Made by a program: the position numbers and the translations under genes. A stretch of 31,988 bases of DNA from Chara braunii (taxonomy: Eukaryota > Streptophyta > Charophyceae > Charales > Characeae): NCBI GenBank assembly GCA_003427395.1, contig BFEA01000202.1, forward strand, positions 1,926,429-1,958,416. Direction: 5' to 3'. The notes below the pieces were generated by a model. It saw only the letters and a program-made list of their open reading frames with translations, was not told the DNA's origin and made no database searches. Shown here one piece after another: positions 1 to 8,905 of the stretch (the stretch's first letter is position 1; each line of letters begins with the position of its first letter).

Positions 1-569
1 TTGGAGTGGTTCGGTTGGTAGATGGTTGGAGCGGCTCGGTCAGTAGGTGCTTGAAGTGTCTCAGTCGATAGGTGCTTGGAGTGGCTTGGTCTATAGGTGC
101 TTGGAGTGGGTCAGTGGATCAGTAGGTGCTTGGAGTTGCTGGGTCAGTAGGTGCCTGGAGTGGCGGGGTAGGTAGCTGCTTGGAGTGGCTCGATGCGTAG
201 GTGTTTGGAGTGGCTCGGTCAGAAGGTGTTTGGAGTGGCTCGATAGGTAGGTGGTTGGAATGGCTCTGTGCGTAGACGCTTGGAGTGACCCGGTGGGGAG
301 GTGCTTGGAGTGGCGTGGTGGGTAGGTACTTGGAGTGGCTCTTTTGGTACGTGCTTGGAGTGGCTCGGTGGGTAGGTGCTTGGAGTGGCTTGGCGGGTAG
401 GTGCTTGGAGTGGCTCGGTCGGTAGATGCTTGGAGTGGCTCAGTCGATTGGTGGTTGGATTGGCTTAGGCGGTATAGGTGCTTGGAGTGGCTAAGTCAAT
501 ATAGGTGTTTGGAGTGGCGCTGTCGGTATAGGTGCTTGGCTCGGTGGGTATGTTCTTGGAGTGGCTTCT
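1..569. repeat. 25-bp minisatellite array
   Basis: About 22 degenerate head-to-tail copies of a 25-bp G/T-rich unit built around CTTGGAGTGGCTCGG followed by a variable GTAGGTG. A few units near 470-530 are 27 bp and one near 535 is shortened. The array runs off the left edge of the window, so its full size is unknown. It directly abuts the truncated gag fragment at 570, where homology with the second copy stops. It has no spacers between repeats, so it is not CRISPR-like. No coding role is apparent. Confidence 0.93.
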
Positions 570-685
570 GACCCTCCTTTTATAGTGTCAACTCTCTCGA
601 CCAATTCTCGTATAACCCCAACCAAGGCCTCTTCATTGGTCCCTGCGGATGAGCTAGGTCTTGAACGACCAGCCATCTTGACCAT
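570..685 (-). pseudogene. gag: gag N-terminal fragment (element E0), cut off by minisatellite
   Basis: ATG at 683-685 on the minus strand opens a reading frame of about 38 residues beginning MVKMAGRSRPSSSAGTNEEA. It matches the start of the E1 gag at 18082 almost residue for residue. After the residues VDTIKGG it leaves homology and reads into the 25-bp array, so nearly all of gag and all of pol are missing. In its intact form gag would be the structural protein of the retroelement particle. This fragment cannot make one. It shows that E0 is the left, truncated end of the tandem array. Confidence 0.85.
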
Positions 686-746
686 AGACTTTCCCAGATA
701 CTTTCTTCTCCCTTTCTGTCACTTTTGCCCTCTCTTTTCTTATTTT

Positions 747-971
747 TCAATCTCTGACTCTTCTCGCAAGGGATACAGGTTCGTTTCTCTCTTCCCTTGT
801 TTGCTCTACCCCTTGAGAATTTTGTACATAAAGAGTATATGCAATAATAGACGGGGTAGTGATCAAAGGCAAAGAAATCCTTCTCAGCCTTCCAATGTAA
901 TCTTCAATCAACTCTCTTTCATCATCGCTACGCAATCTTCTATTATACCTTTTTACAGCACCCCGAATCAT
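747..971 (-). CDS. Small ORF just upstream of gag (E0 copy), function unknown
   Basis: A 74-residue minus-strand ORF starts with ATG at 969-971 (MIRGAVKRYNRRL) and ends 61 bp before the gag ATG. It is rich in Arg and Glu with a plausible helical stretch (DDERELIEDYIGRLRR). The equivalent ORF at 18144-18368 is the same length with about 10 substitutions and no stop, which hints at coding constraint or at recent common origin. Two in-frame stops just upstream are the same in both copies, so it is probably not joined to the leader ORF by simple readthrough. I do not recognise the protein. It may be the tail of the leader ORF after splicing. Confidence 0.35.
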   Translation of the reverse strand: MIRGAVKRYNRRLRSDDERELIEDYIGRLRRISLPLITTPSIIAYTLYVQNSQGVEQTREERNEPVSLARRVRD

Positions 972-1016
972 AAAATATCAAGTCAAGTCTATAATCTCAT
1001 AATAAAATTGCATGGC

Positions 1017-2010
1017 TTATGATCCGGTGTTAATCCTCCTAGCAAGAGAGACTCATTCCCTGGAGGAATGATAGGATATTCTTTTAGTAGCTCCCACTTT
1101 CACTACCTTAAGTAGGTAGCTAATCTCAGTCTGGTCAGTGACAACTCTCAGGGCAGAATCTATCATCTGATCAAGAAAAGGTTGCAAGAACTCAAGCTCA
1201 TCCAAGGTAGAGAGGTTTCTGTCAGGGATCCGAAGAGTCCCTTCTACCTTGATTATTCTTCCTTCCAGTACAACCCTAAATGTTAATTGTTTAATCAAGC
1301 TAGGCATCGTTAACCATCACAGGAAACATCTGAAAAATAGATCTCATGTTGGACATAATCAGGGATTTCGAATCTGGGTTCAAAGATACTCAGAAGCAGG
1401 GATTTTATCATCACAGTAGAGTCTTTCTCCCTTGCTCTACCAATCTCAGCAATGGCCTCCAATAGAGGCATCCAATCTCTTCTATCTTTAAATCCTTCCG
1501 CAATTGAGAACTCAAGGAGCCTTTCAAATTCTCTCACTCCCCACTCCCCATGTTACTTTCCTTCTTAGCTTCTCTAGTCATTCTTTTGTCCACTCAAGAC
1601 TCTCATGCGCCCCTTTTAAATACTCCAAGTAGTCAACTTCCTCCTCTAGACAGTCATAGGAGTAAACCCTCACATCCAAACTGTCAGAGTTCATGAATTT
1701 AACTACAGGAATATGAAATATTATATGTCTTTTCCCCAAAGCCTCATGCCTCAAGATTACAAAGGGATTATCATACCCTACCACCTCATAAAGTTTACCC
1801 CTCACAGTAGTTATCCTGGCTACCAAGAGTATCCTTCTTGGGCTTCCTTCACTTTCCATGCAAAATTTATCATGAAAAACCAATTGTCTCTCGATGGGTT
1901 GATAGCAGGTAAGGGAGGAGCTGGAAATCCCTCAAAGACAGTAAATCGAGTAGATCCAGTGAAGCATTTGTTTTCCCTCTCAAATCTCTCTTTCTCTTTC
2001 AGTACGACTT
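1017..2010 (-). pseudogene. Leader ORF remnant upstream of gag (E0): fourth module and C-terminus
   Basis: Minus-strand ORF pieces at 1578-1883, 1310-1537 and 1053-1307 join conceptually into one decayed protein ending at a TAA (1017-1019) shared with the other copy. The first piece carries the motif DVRVY (codons at 1659-1676), the signature of the repeated module described for 18414-20395, followed by an acidic stretch and WTKE. The later pieces (for example IPDYVQHEIYFSDVS and LDELEFLQPFLDQM) are unique. Modules 2 and most of 3 are missing here through a 913-bp deletion at 2010. It is interrupted by stops and frame changes. Function unknown; not gag, protease, RT or integrase. Confidence 0.6.
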
Positions 2011-2129
2011 AAGAAAAAGTTGCAAAATGAGTCTGGAAAATTTAGAATTTGTTAACAGTTCTCAAGGCCTAATCAAAGCTCAAAGCGAATGCTGACCCAG
2101 GCTCGTTCCGGACACGAAACTTTTTCATG

Positions 2130-2147
2130 TCCCCGGCAACGGCGCCA
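2130..2147 (-). other. Retroelement primer-binding site, tRNA-Asp type (E0)
   Basis: On the minus strand these 18 bases read TGGCGCCGTTGCCGGGGA. That is the exact complement of the 3' end of plant cytosolic tRNA-Asp(GUC) including CCA, and it is the primer-binding site of several plant Ty3/gypsy lineages. It lies 1.45 kb upstream of the gag ATG, as expected for minus-strand priming. The bases just beyond it read GCGACA then AAAA before the TGG, so the LTR probably ends in CA near 2152 and extends to higher coordinates. Confidence 0.85.
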
Positions 2148-2340
2148 TTTTTGTCGCACTTTTTCCCATTCCGGCCTCCTCGGGCGACCAGAAAACCAAC
2201 AGGCTGTCACGCAAGATTTTAATATCGCTTGCAATAAATTAAATAAATTAAATAATGCAAATTCGTTCCTGTTGTGTGCGTCCGGCTTCGAGAGAGACGC
2301 TTCAATTACGATCTTCGCCAGTCCCAAGTCTTAGGAATCT

Positions 2341-2346
2341 TTTATT
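2341..2346 (-). terminator. Candidate LTR polyadenylation signal AATAAA
   Basis: TTTATT on the plus strand is AATAAA on the minus strand, about 190 bp before the LTR end at the primer-binding site. That spacing fits an R/U5 boundary. It is conserved in the second copy at 20745-20750. The motif is short, so the placement next to the primer-binding site is what supports it. Confidence 0.45.
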
Positions 2347-2690
2347 TTGATTCGGAACAGTAGAAAATCATGCAAATAATAATCACTGAATTTAAGTGTG
2401 TCCTGCATGCATCAATTTTGCCAACCTTCTAGTTTCGAGAATTGTGACAGAGTCATCAGACAATACAATCATCAAGCAAAGCAACGCAAGGAAGCAAGAC
2501 TGACTGACTCGAGCAAAAACAAAGTTAAGTGAGGGAAGAATGAAAACTCATAATAGTCTCAGAAAGTACACATGGAAGAGGAGCATGGCCAACACCAATC
2601 AAGAGTCCTCACTCATCCCTTTGAATCCTCACACTCAATCTCTTATTTTGCCATCTGTCGTCTGGGCTTTAGGCCATGTCTCCGTACTCT

Positions 2691-3424
2691 TTAAGGCTGT
2701 AGCCTCTGTATGTAGAGCCACCTGAAGCCTGCTAGTTCCGAGCACTTCCATCCAAGTCCCATGATACGGAAATCAACCATAGCACAGAATTCCTCCCAAA
2801 GAGTAGGGAGATATGGTTGAGAGAAGACCCCCCGTCTGAGATGCGGAAACTCGGAAGGTTCGATCACTGCCTCGTAGTTGATCGTCGCAGGGGAAATGTA
2901 CCTCTTTGCCACATCCACCAGGTCACCCCAATTAGAGTCATCCACGAGAGAAAAGGGAACTGGAGGATTTGGGTAGTCTGAATAGAGTTTTGGTCCGAAG
3001 CTGCGGATCAGCTTAGTACCAACCTCATCAAGCTCTCTCTCTCCCTTTTCTCAAGATACTTGGCTGCCACAGTCCAGACTGAGTCAAAGTGCTCATGGTT
3101 CTCCTTCCCCTTCCTCACATAGGGTCTCAAATCATGAATGATTCCCCCAGCAAACGCAGTGTGCACCACAAACATGGACAACTCTTGTCGGAAGCAAACC
3201 GCACTGACACACTGGTACCGAAAGGAGTCCTTAGAAGCAACTTGATTGAGGCTGGAGAGAACAGCCTCAGGAACAGAGAGCGACTGTACTGTACTCATGT
3301 GGTGGGTGACTTTACTGTTGGATTCTAATAATTTCCTCAGCTCACCTGACTCCAATGAAATAATCGTGTTTAGGTTGCCTGTTTCGCCAGTCAGACCCTG
3401 ATGGCTCGACGTTATCTCTAAAAG
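2691..3424 (-). pseudogene. Module-1 ORF on the LTR side of the primer-binding site, function unknown
   Basis: Two minus-strand pieces, 3008-3355 and 2691-2945, belong to one frame in the second copy. Here an extra CT in a dinucleotide run near 3035-3046 shifts the frame. The conceptual product of roughly 240 residues contains STVQSLSVPEAVLSSLNQ, then IIHDLRPYVRKGKE (DLRPYV codons at 3116-3133), then VWTVAAKYLEKRE, a P-rich YPNPPVPFS segment and NWGDLVDVAKRY. This layout matches modules 2 and 3 of the leader ORF. An in-frame TAG at 3425-3427 bounds the open stretch, and no ATG precedes the module, so splicing or loss of the start is likely. The protein family is not recognised. Confidence 0.5.
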
Positions 3425-3769
3425 CTATTTGGTTCCGAATAAAACCGCATGTACTTTTGAGATTTGAACGTCGGTCGAGTTTCATTCGAGTGTTGAATGA
3501 AAGTTACTTAGTAGGGTAAAGTTTTACTCAATCCGACTGGATGCTCGGCTGGGAACCAAATGCTACTAAGATTGCTGGTTAGGAAGCGAATGCTGCTGAG
3601 ATTGTCGGTTGAGAACCGAATGCTACCGAGATTGCTAGCTGAAAGCCTGGCCGAAAATTCTAGTCAGATCCCATTCAGATTCAAGGGTGTACAATCACCG
3701 AACGCAGAAAACACATATAAAGGCTACAAATTCGGTCCCCTGCTGCTCATTGGATTGTCTGGCTTGTAG

Positions 3770-4090
3770 AACCAGCGTGTTGAATGTAGTTCGTTTGTTG
3801 TTTGAATGTCTTGTTCGAATGTTGTTTAAATGCCTGATTCGAATGCTGTTTGAATGCCTGATTTGAATGTTGTTTGAATGCGTGATTTGAATGTTGTCTG
3901 AGTGCCTGATTTGAATGTTGTTTGAATGCTTGATTTGAATGTTGTCTGAGTGCCTGATCTGAATGTTGTATGAGTGTCTGATTTGAATGTTGATTAAATG
4001 TTGATTGACTGTTGATTAAATGTTGATTGACTGCTGATTAAATGCTGACTGACTAGTGACTGATCGTTGATTAAATGCTGGTTGAAAGAA
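3770..4090. repeat. 24-bp and 12-bp related tandem repeats (first copy)
   Basis: Tandem copies of a 24-bp unit like GAATGCCTGATTTGAATGTTG(TTT) grade at the right into shorter TTGATTAAATG / TTGATTGACTG units. On the minus strand the unit is a multiple of three and reads as 8-residue repeats such as IRHSNNIQ. The array sits directly downstream (minus sense) of the ORF piece at 4113-4468, behind a GTGAGC donor-like site, so it may be intronic. The second copy is at about 22270-22600. Confidence 0.85.
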
Positions 4091-4108
4091 ATTTGGGCAC
4101 ACTAGTGC

Positions 4109-4468
4109 TCACTTGAGCCTTGCCTTAGCTTGCTCAAGGGTCTCTAGTGAGGAGCCTGTACTATGCAGTTTCCCACCTGGTTCGCAGATGTAGAAAATGT
4201 ACTCAATGAGCTTATGATGGCTTTCTGTCCTTTTCACAGCAATCTCTCTCAACGACTTCTTATGTTTTTTAATCTCCCCCAGTATCTTATCCTCCCATCC
4301 TTCCGTTTCTGCCTGATATAAGGCACACGTCATAGCCAGGGTGTCCTTGCTTCCCATGTCTTTTCTCAGCCTTCCCCTTTTCTCTTCCAGCTTGGGATTA
4401 GGAAGCGCGTAAGAGCGTTCTCTGAACTTCTTTCCCAGCTGACCGTTCCTAGATGCAGCCCTTTAGGA
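4109..4468 (-). CDS. Putative exon, Lys/Glu-rich protein fragment, function unknown
   Basis: On the minus strand the frame is open from about 4468 (after an in-frame TAA) to a TGA at 4109-4111. It reads about 118 residues, including KKFRERSYALPNPKLEEKRG, MGSKDTLAMTCALYQAETEG and EYIFYICEPGGKLH. There is an internal ATG at 4355-4357 but none at the left end. The stop overlaps GTGAGC, which is preceded by CAA here and by AAG in the second copy, a perfect 5' splice consensus. The best reading is therefore an internal or first exon running into the minisatellite-bearing intron. The protein is highly conserved between the copies (about 95 percent). I do not recognise it. Confidence 0.45.
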
Positions 4469-4470
4469 AC

Positions 4471-5526
4471 GATGTTGAGGTAAACTAAAGTCCGACGACT
4501 TCCATCCCAAGTTAACCCGTTAGCTTTACCGCATGACTCAGTTCAGTTTCTGTACGCACCGCGAGACACCCCTTGTAGTTCTCGACACTCGAAAGGTCGT
4601 TTAGGCGCTCACTCCATTTTGGACGCAGGGCGGCTTTGCCCTGGCTTAGCATACGGTGAAAATTGACCAGTGGACATTACTCTCTGTGTCCCTACTAAGG
4701 CCCCTCAAGATTTATTATTATCGGGGTAGTACAGACAACTCCTCTCACCGACATTACTCTTGTCTAGGGTCGGCAGTGCCTGCAACAGTCTAGGCCACTC
4801 GACATGGTCTTTGAGATCCCATTAGTGTCATGTACGGCTTGATTCTGCCAAGTTAATTAATAAGAGTCATTAAATTAAAAGAAAGGAACTTAGTTGATAA
4901 TATCTCCGGGCTCTCCTTCTTCTAATAAGGACCCTACTCCAGAAGCCTCTAAACGGGACGCTGGGGCAGTTAATCTGGGATCGTCACACTCGGTAATAGT
5001 CAGCAAGGCATACAGTAGTCGGACCACGTTGCAACCTGTCTCGTGTCAAGGCACGCGACTTGGACGCACTTGGCTCAATGGGCTAGACTGCATGGTTATT
5101 CAGTACCCAAGTAACATAACCTCGAAAGGTGAACTTATTCTTGTTCAGTGCTACAAACGCAGAAAGCGCTCGTGCTTTAGTTGCGATGTCATTGCATGTA
5201 CTGTTTGGTCTAGGTCTAACAACCTAACACAAGTCAGGACCCTGAGCAGATCGAGTTACCGAGCATGAACTCCGCCCTCACTCTGCACAACGACGCATTG
5301 AATGCGACTGATGTTTATGCACGGCACATGTGGGCCATCAGACGCTAACCTCCGCTCTCGCCAGGGGCGGGACTCCGCCCAACACGTTCTCCGTTCTCTT
5401 TCAACACCAGGTTTCCCACACAGCCCCTGATATCTTATGGTGCATGGGTTTGACCAAGAGCCCTCCCGTATCCGTACACAACAAAGGGGTTCCACTATGC
5501 AACGTTTCTTGTCTGCGCATCGTATG

Positions 5527-5530
<4 letters not shown>
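4471..5530. other. Conserved spacer with no recognised gene (first copy)
   Basis: About 1 kb that aligns with 22970-23960 of the second copy. Short ORFs occur on both strands, but they are not preserved in frame between the copies. I see no tRNA, rRNA or known motif. Around 5044-5165 the two copies are not alignable although both sides are: about 120 bp here replaces about 40 bp in the other copy. Confidence 0.6.

Positions 5531-5613
<83 letters not shown>
5531..5613. repeat. (TA)n microsatellite
   Basis: An uninterrupted TA dinucleotide run of about 83 bp. The matching tract in the second copy (about 23964-24003) is about half as long and is interrupted. Translation gives a meaningless Tyr-Ile run on either strand. 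Confidence 0.97.
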
Positions 5614-5618
<5 letters not shown>

Positions 5619-7083
5619 AACCCACCGTTAGCATGACAAAGACAGTGCATGACCATTTAAGCACCATCAAATAGAAACTTAGCAAGAAGGTAGGCGATTC
5701 TCTTCAATATCACTTTATTTTTCCCCATCAACCAAATAAGGTAGGAACACCGGCGTGTCTTTATCCCTTCTGAAAACCCAGATCCACCGAGTGAAGTCGT
5801 TACTAGGTAGGGTCTCTTTTCAATCTGATCGCAAGTAGGGAAAATTATCGCTTGTTTGGGTCAGGTCTTTCCTATCATTGCTTTGTGCTCGTGAAATTGC
5901 AAACGCCAACAGTCCAAGCAACTCGTCAGTTGGGACACGCCTGCTTACTAGGATACAGGAGCAAAGTAGAAGAGAAACTTAGGAGAAAAGGACTCACAGC
6001 TCCGCAGTAGCAAGCTCGTTCGTTCGCCCTCATTGCTCGCCTATTATCTCTCCAATAAACAACAATTATTCTCTCTTTTCTATTTGTGATTTTCCCTGCT
6101 GATTATATTTATCACACGTGAGGTACACACCTCTGGTTACTTCTGACTTGCCAGGATGAGAACGGGGATGTCTGACCATCCGCCACACGTGAATACAGGA
6201 GGGGTAGCGAACGTAGCAAACAGTGACCGCTACATTTAATACTTCTCAGAGAATCGACCATAAGTCCCAGTGTACTTAGAACAAGATTAAATTACATTCT
6301 AGCGGCTGACTCCACCCGTTCCAAAGTTTTCTCCTCTCTCTCACGACCCAACAAAAGACAATCACACACACAATCAGGTAACATGCACCGTTCATGACAA
6401 AAGTAACATCTCAAAATCTGTCAAACTTTGACAGACACTCGCGAGACCCTTGCACCCATCCGATCCAATAGACTCGTATCCGTTGAAATCAATCTTCGTA
6501 ATTAGCACGTACCTTAATTCTAGGTTTAAACTGACATTTCTCTTACGTTGTCACTTATCTCTTACACGCGCTTAAATGTATGAAGTAGCCACATCACCTC
6601 ATGGTTGTTGCCACAGTCGTCGCTATTTCGCTCATACTTGTCGGACGGATATTTTTCACTCATCCTAGCAAGGGCTCGTTTGTAACTCGCACTTTGCACA
6701 GTCCCCCATCTACACCATCTTAATTAGTAGCTGCTACAAGGCTAGCTCACACAACACTAAATCAAGAAAAGAGGGTAACCGTCTCACATCCCTCACATCC
6801 ATACTGAAAAACGCCGACGAAGAAAACATGCTTGTTCTTACTCTCGGGGAGGGCAGAATCTCAAGGCAACTGTTCTGTGTGCAACCGCTGAACTCTCATT
6901 TCCCGGCGCGTCCCTATCACCCCATTGTATCTCACTAATCAAACAATGCACAAGAATAGCCGTCGTCAACCAAAATTAGAGGGCACGACTCCCACCCCTT
7001 TTTCTTTTGTTTATTGGCACCTCTCCCAGCGTAAGTTGGCTAGTGCAGCGCCGTGCCCATCCCTCACAGGCTATGCAAAATGC
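5614..7083. other. Conserved spacer with no recognised gene (first copy)
   Basis: About 1.5 kb aligned with 24004-25462. It is free of long ORFs, and the few short ones are disrupted in the other copy. I see no RNA gene. The last 160 bp differ from the second copy at roughly 8 percent of positions by eye, in contrast with the identical block that begins at 7084. Confidence 0.6.
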
Positions 7084-7673
7084 GCCTGCATCTTCCCCTT
7101 TTCACGTGCAACCTCGTCTCTTCTTCCGTGACCTCTTCGCGCTCTAATCAAGCATGGGTCATCCGAAGCGCTCACGCAGACCCTCCTTCCATATACTCAT
7201 TTTTGAGAGGGGCATATTGGTGGTCACAAATCAGCACCAAGAGATGCTCGCCCCAATCATGGTGGTGACAGGATAAAAGCCACACCCAAGCACATAGCAA
7301 GAGCCAAGTATGCCACTGGCAGCTGTGATCATCATCACCAGACAACCTTCGCAGTGGAGGCGACCCGATTGTCTTCTGCGGATACTCCCTCTTAGTCTCC
7401 CTTCTGATCACACATACCCGCGCCCCCGTAGTTGCTTATCTCTCACTAAGAGATCAGTCGACACGTGTTAACCTATGAACCTCTCTATTCTCCCGTTCTT
7501 GAACATAACTATTACGCTGTCTCCCTCTTCTCTTGCTCGTCCTCCCCTTCTTGACAGTCCGCTGGTCCCTTCATCGGTGAGGACGTCAACCGCATAGCAA
7601 CTCCTCTTTCTCGCGTCCGTTCAAACTTCTCGTGCACACACACGTTCGTGAGTTGACTCCCATGCTTTTCCGT

Positions 7674-8036
7674 CTAACCCCGCTGGTCTCTCCGTCGTCT
7701 CGAGTTGGCCTCTAGGCCACTCTCCACTAGTTCAGTGGGAGGGTGGTCCCGACGCCACTTGTCCTGTCCATGCCAGGACTGGGTCTCCGCGTATAGGTCA
7801 CTGGCGTCACTCTCAGCCTCAGTGTCCCGGTCCAGGTGTTGCTGCTCCTGCTCTGCCGTATCCGTGGATGTCCCCTCGTCTAGGTACGCGACAGTCACTC
7901 TCATCTCGTCCGTGACCCCGTCCCGTCTGCACCTCCTTTCTGCGTGGTCTCTAGCCTCAATAATCGCCATCTGCAGGTCCGAGTCCACCCTCATTTCTTC
8001 CTCTCTCCCCCCTTCTACGTTTATCTTCAGCTTCAA
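7674..8036 (-). CDS. Acidic/charged ORF on minus strand, function unknown
   Basis: A minus-strand frame is open from just after a TAG near 8044 to a stop at 7674. It starts at a TTG (8034-8036); the first ATG codon lies at about 7992-7994, giving about 106 residues from there. The product is hydrophilic: MRVDSDLQMAIIEARDHAER, then an acidic EAESDASDLYAETQ stretch, then a basic C-terminus RRRRDQRG. It lies about 350 bp downstream of a minus-strand TATA box. No membrane segment or known domain is visible. The antisense frame (7705-8058) is Ser-rich and looks like a shadow. Identity in the second copy says nothing about selection, because the whole block is identical. Confidence 0.35.
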   Translation of the reverse strand: MKLKINVEGGREEEMRVDSDLQMAIIEARDHAERRCRRDGVTDEMRVTVAYLDEGTSTDTAEQEQQHLDRDTEAESDASDLYAETQSWHGQDKWRRDHPPTELVESGLEANSRRRRDQRG

Positions 8037-8349
8037 CTCCCCCTATTCGTTGTTGTAGTCTAGCACGGCCGTCACTGTAGGTCCGTCCCCTGACATCCGC
8101 TCCCATCTGCAGAGGGACAGGATGCACCTCGGCCTATAGCCAGACAACCCGCTGCTTCGCACCATGGTTGCCCTTTTCAAAGATATTGGCTTCTAGATAG
8201 TCGTCCCCAGACACAAGGCCGGGCACTCAAACGTTCTCCCACACGCACTACACTGGTCAACCCGCTCCTTCGGCCTCACTAGTACCCGGCGCTGCGAGGT
8301 AGCCCGAGCTCAGAGTGAGGTGCGACTTAACTGGCAAGCCCACCCTCGC

Positions 8350-8357
8350 TTTATAAG
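8350..8357 (-). promoter_or_regulatory. Candidate minus-strand TATA box
   Basis: The minus strand reads CTTATAAAGCGAGGG here, a good TATA-box core in GC-rich surroundings. The charged ORF at 7674-8036 begins 0.3 kb downstream. It could be the promoter of that ORF or part of the LTR U3 promoter; LTR limits are unknown. The second copy at 26729-26736 is identical. Confidence 0.4.
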
Positions 8358-8850
8358 GTTGCGTCCCACCGTGATCCCTGTGCTTTGAACGGGAGAGCTA
8401 CAAAGTAGACTCCAGTATTCGGATTTTCGAGTAAATCTGTAACTCACAAATTAGCAAAATAAAACGAAAATAAAACAAAAGGGAAAATCAGGAGATAGGA
8501 CACCAACGGTCATTGCGCCAACTTTCCGCGCGAAGTGACCGCCACCTATGCACGGGTCCCATAACAGGACACTAACCAACAACCCTCCTGGTCTAAAAGG
8601 AAACGCCGGATTATAGTCACCGGGCACTCGTATCCGATGGCAAGGAGGGGGCTTATGACTCTCCACTGAGGAGGGTGATAAACCTCCTACCAATGCGGCC
8701 GCGGGTCGCCCCTCTTTTGGGGTCCCACCGCGCGGCGTTCAGCCATTCAAATCATCCAAAGGAAGGCGATCAAGGATCAAAATGAACAGTTGGCCTACCC
8801 TTAGAAGTGACAGGGGACCGAAAGGAAAACCGCGCGTGAGAAATCGGTAA

Positions 8851-8900
<50 letters not shown>

Positions 8901-8905
8901 TAATA
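8851..8905. repeat. (TAA)n microsatellite
   Basis: About 17 TAA triplets with one TGA interruption near 8898. The second copy at 27231-27297 is longer and uninterrupted. It lies between the two oppositely facing TATA boxes. The apparent poly-Leu ORF on the minus strand across it is only a translation of the repeat. Confidence 0.95.

Larger units (their letters stand above)
570..2147 (-). mobile_element. Truncated retroelement copy E0 (primer-binding site, leader ORF remnant, start of gag)
   Basis: This is the left-most copy of the tandem Ty3/gypsy-type element, read right to left. It holds a primer-binding site (2130-2147), a leader ORF remnant and the first 38 gag codons. It aligns with 17967-20550 at an offset of 17,397 at its left end and 18,403 at its right end. 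The offset changes because E0 lacks 913 bp at position 2010 and because 17,967-20,550 carries a 95-bp assembly duplication. The left breakpoint at 569/570 is flush with minisatellite DNA. Confidence 0.8.
7084..8670. repeat. 1,587-bp block identical to 25463-27049
   Basis: Base for base I find no difference between this block and 25463-27049 (offset 18,379). Immediately left, CAAAATGC aligns with CAGAACGT; immediately right, GAGGGTGATAAACC aligns with AATAATTATAAGCC. The right flank then differs at about 15 percent of positions over 120 bp. The block contains a minus-strand TATA box and the ORF at 7674-8036. Its ends are not TG...CA and homology continues beyond both, so it is not a pair of LTRs by itself. 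Gene conversion between the copies, or reuse of one contig by the assembler, would explain it. Confidence 0.9.

Noticed and set aside
1-569. CRISPR-like or other spaced repeat array.
   Set aside because: Units are contiguous and degenerate with no unique spacers; the surroundings are clearly eukaryotic. The same holds for the 24-bp arrays at 3770 and 22270.
561-1022. Plus-strand ORF of 153 codons and its counterpart at 17961-18419.
   Set aside because: Antisense to the gag start and small upstream ORF; composition is that of a pyrimidine-rich shadow, and conservation is explained by the sense strand and common descent.
5401-5685. ORFs of alternating Tyr-Ile residues on both strands.
   Set aside because: They are translations of the (TA)n microsatellite.
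4471-7083. Possible tRNA or rRNA fragments in the GC-richer conserved spacer.
   Set aside because: I could not fold a cloverleaf or recognise any rRNA core sequence; the blocks are simply shared between the two units.
7994-8015. Minus-strand purine run (AGAAGGGGGGAGAGAGGAAG) followed by TG, a possible polypurine tract and LTR start.
   Set aside because: It overlaps the charged ORF, implies an LTR of about 5.8 kb with the nearby TATA box outside it, and no matching TG/CA terminal inverted repeat supports it. Left as unproven.
7705-8058. Plus-strand Ser-rich ORF of 117 codons.
   Set aside because: It lies antisense to the charged minus-strand ORF and looks like a reverse-frame shadow. It has no ATG at its start and no nearby promoter. 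The choice between strands is not certain.
7084-8670. Identical direct repeats 18.4 kb apart taken as LTRs of a young element.
   Set aside because: Homology continues past both edges, the ends are not TG...CA, there is no adjacent primer-binding site, and no target-site duplication is possible within homologous flanks.
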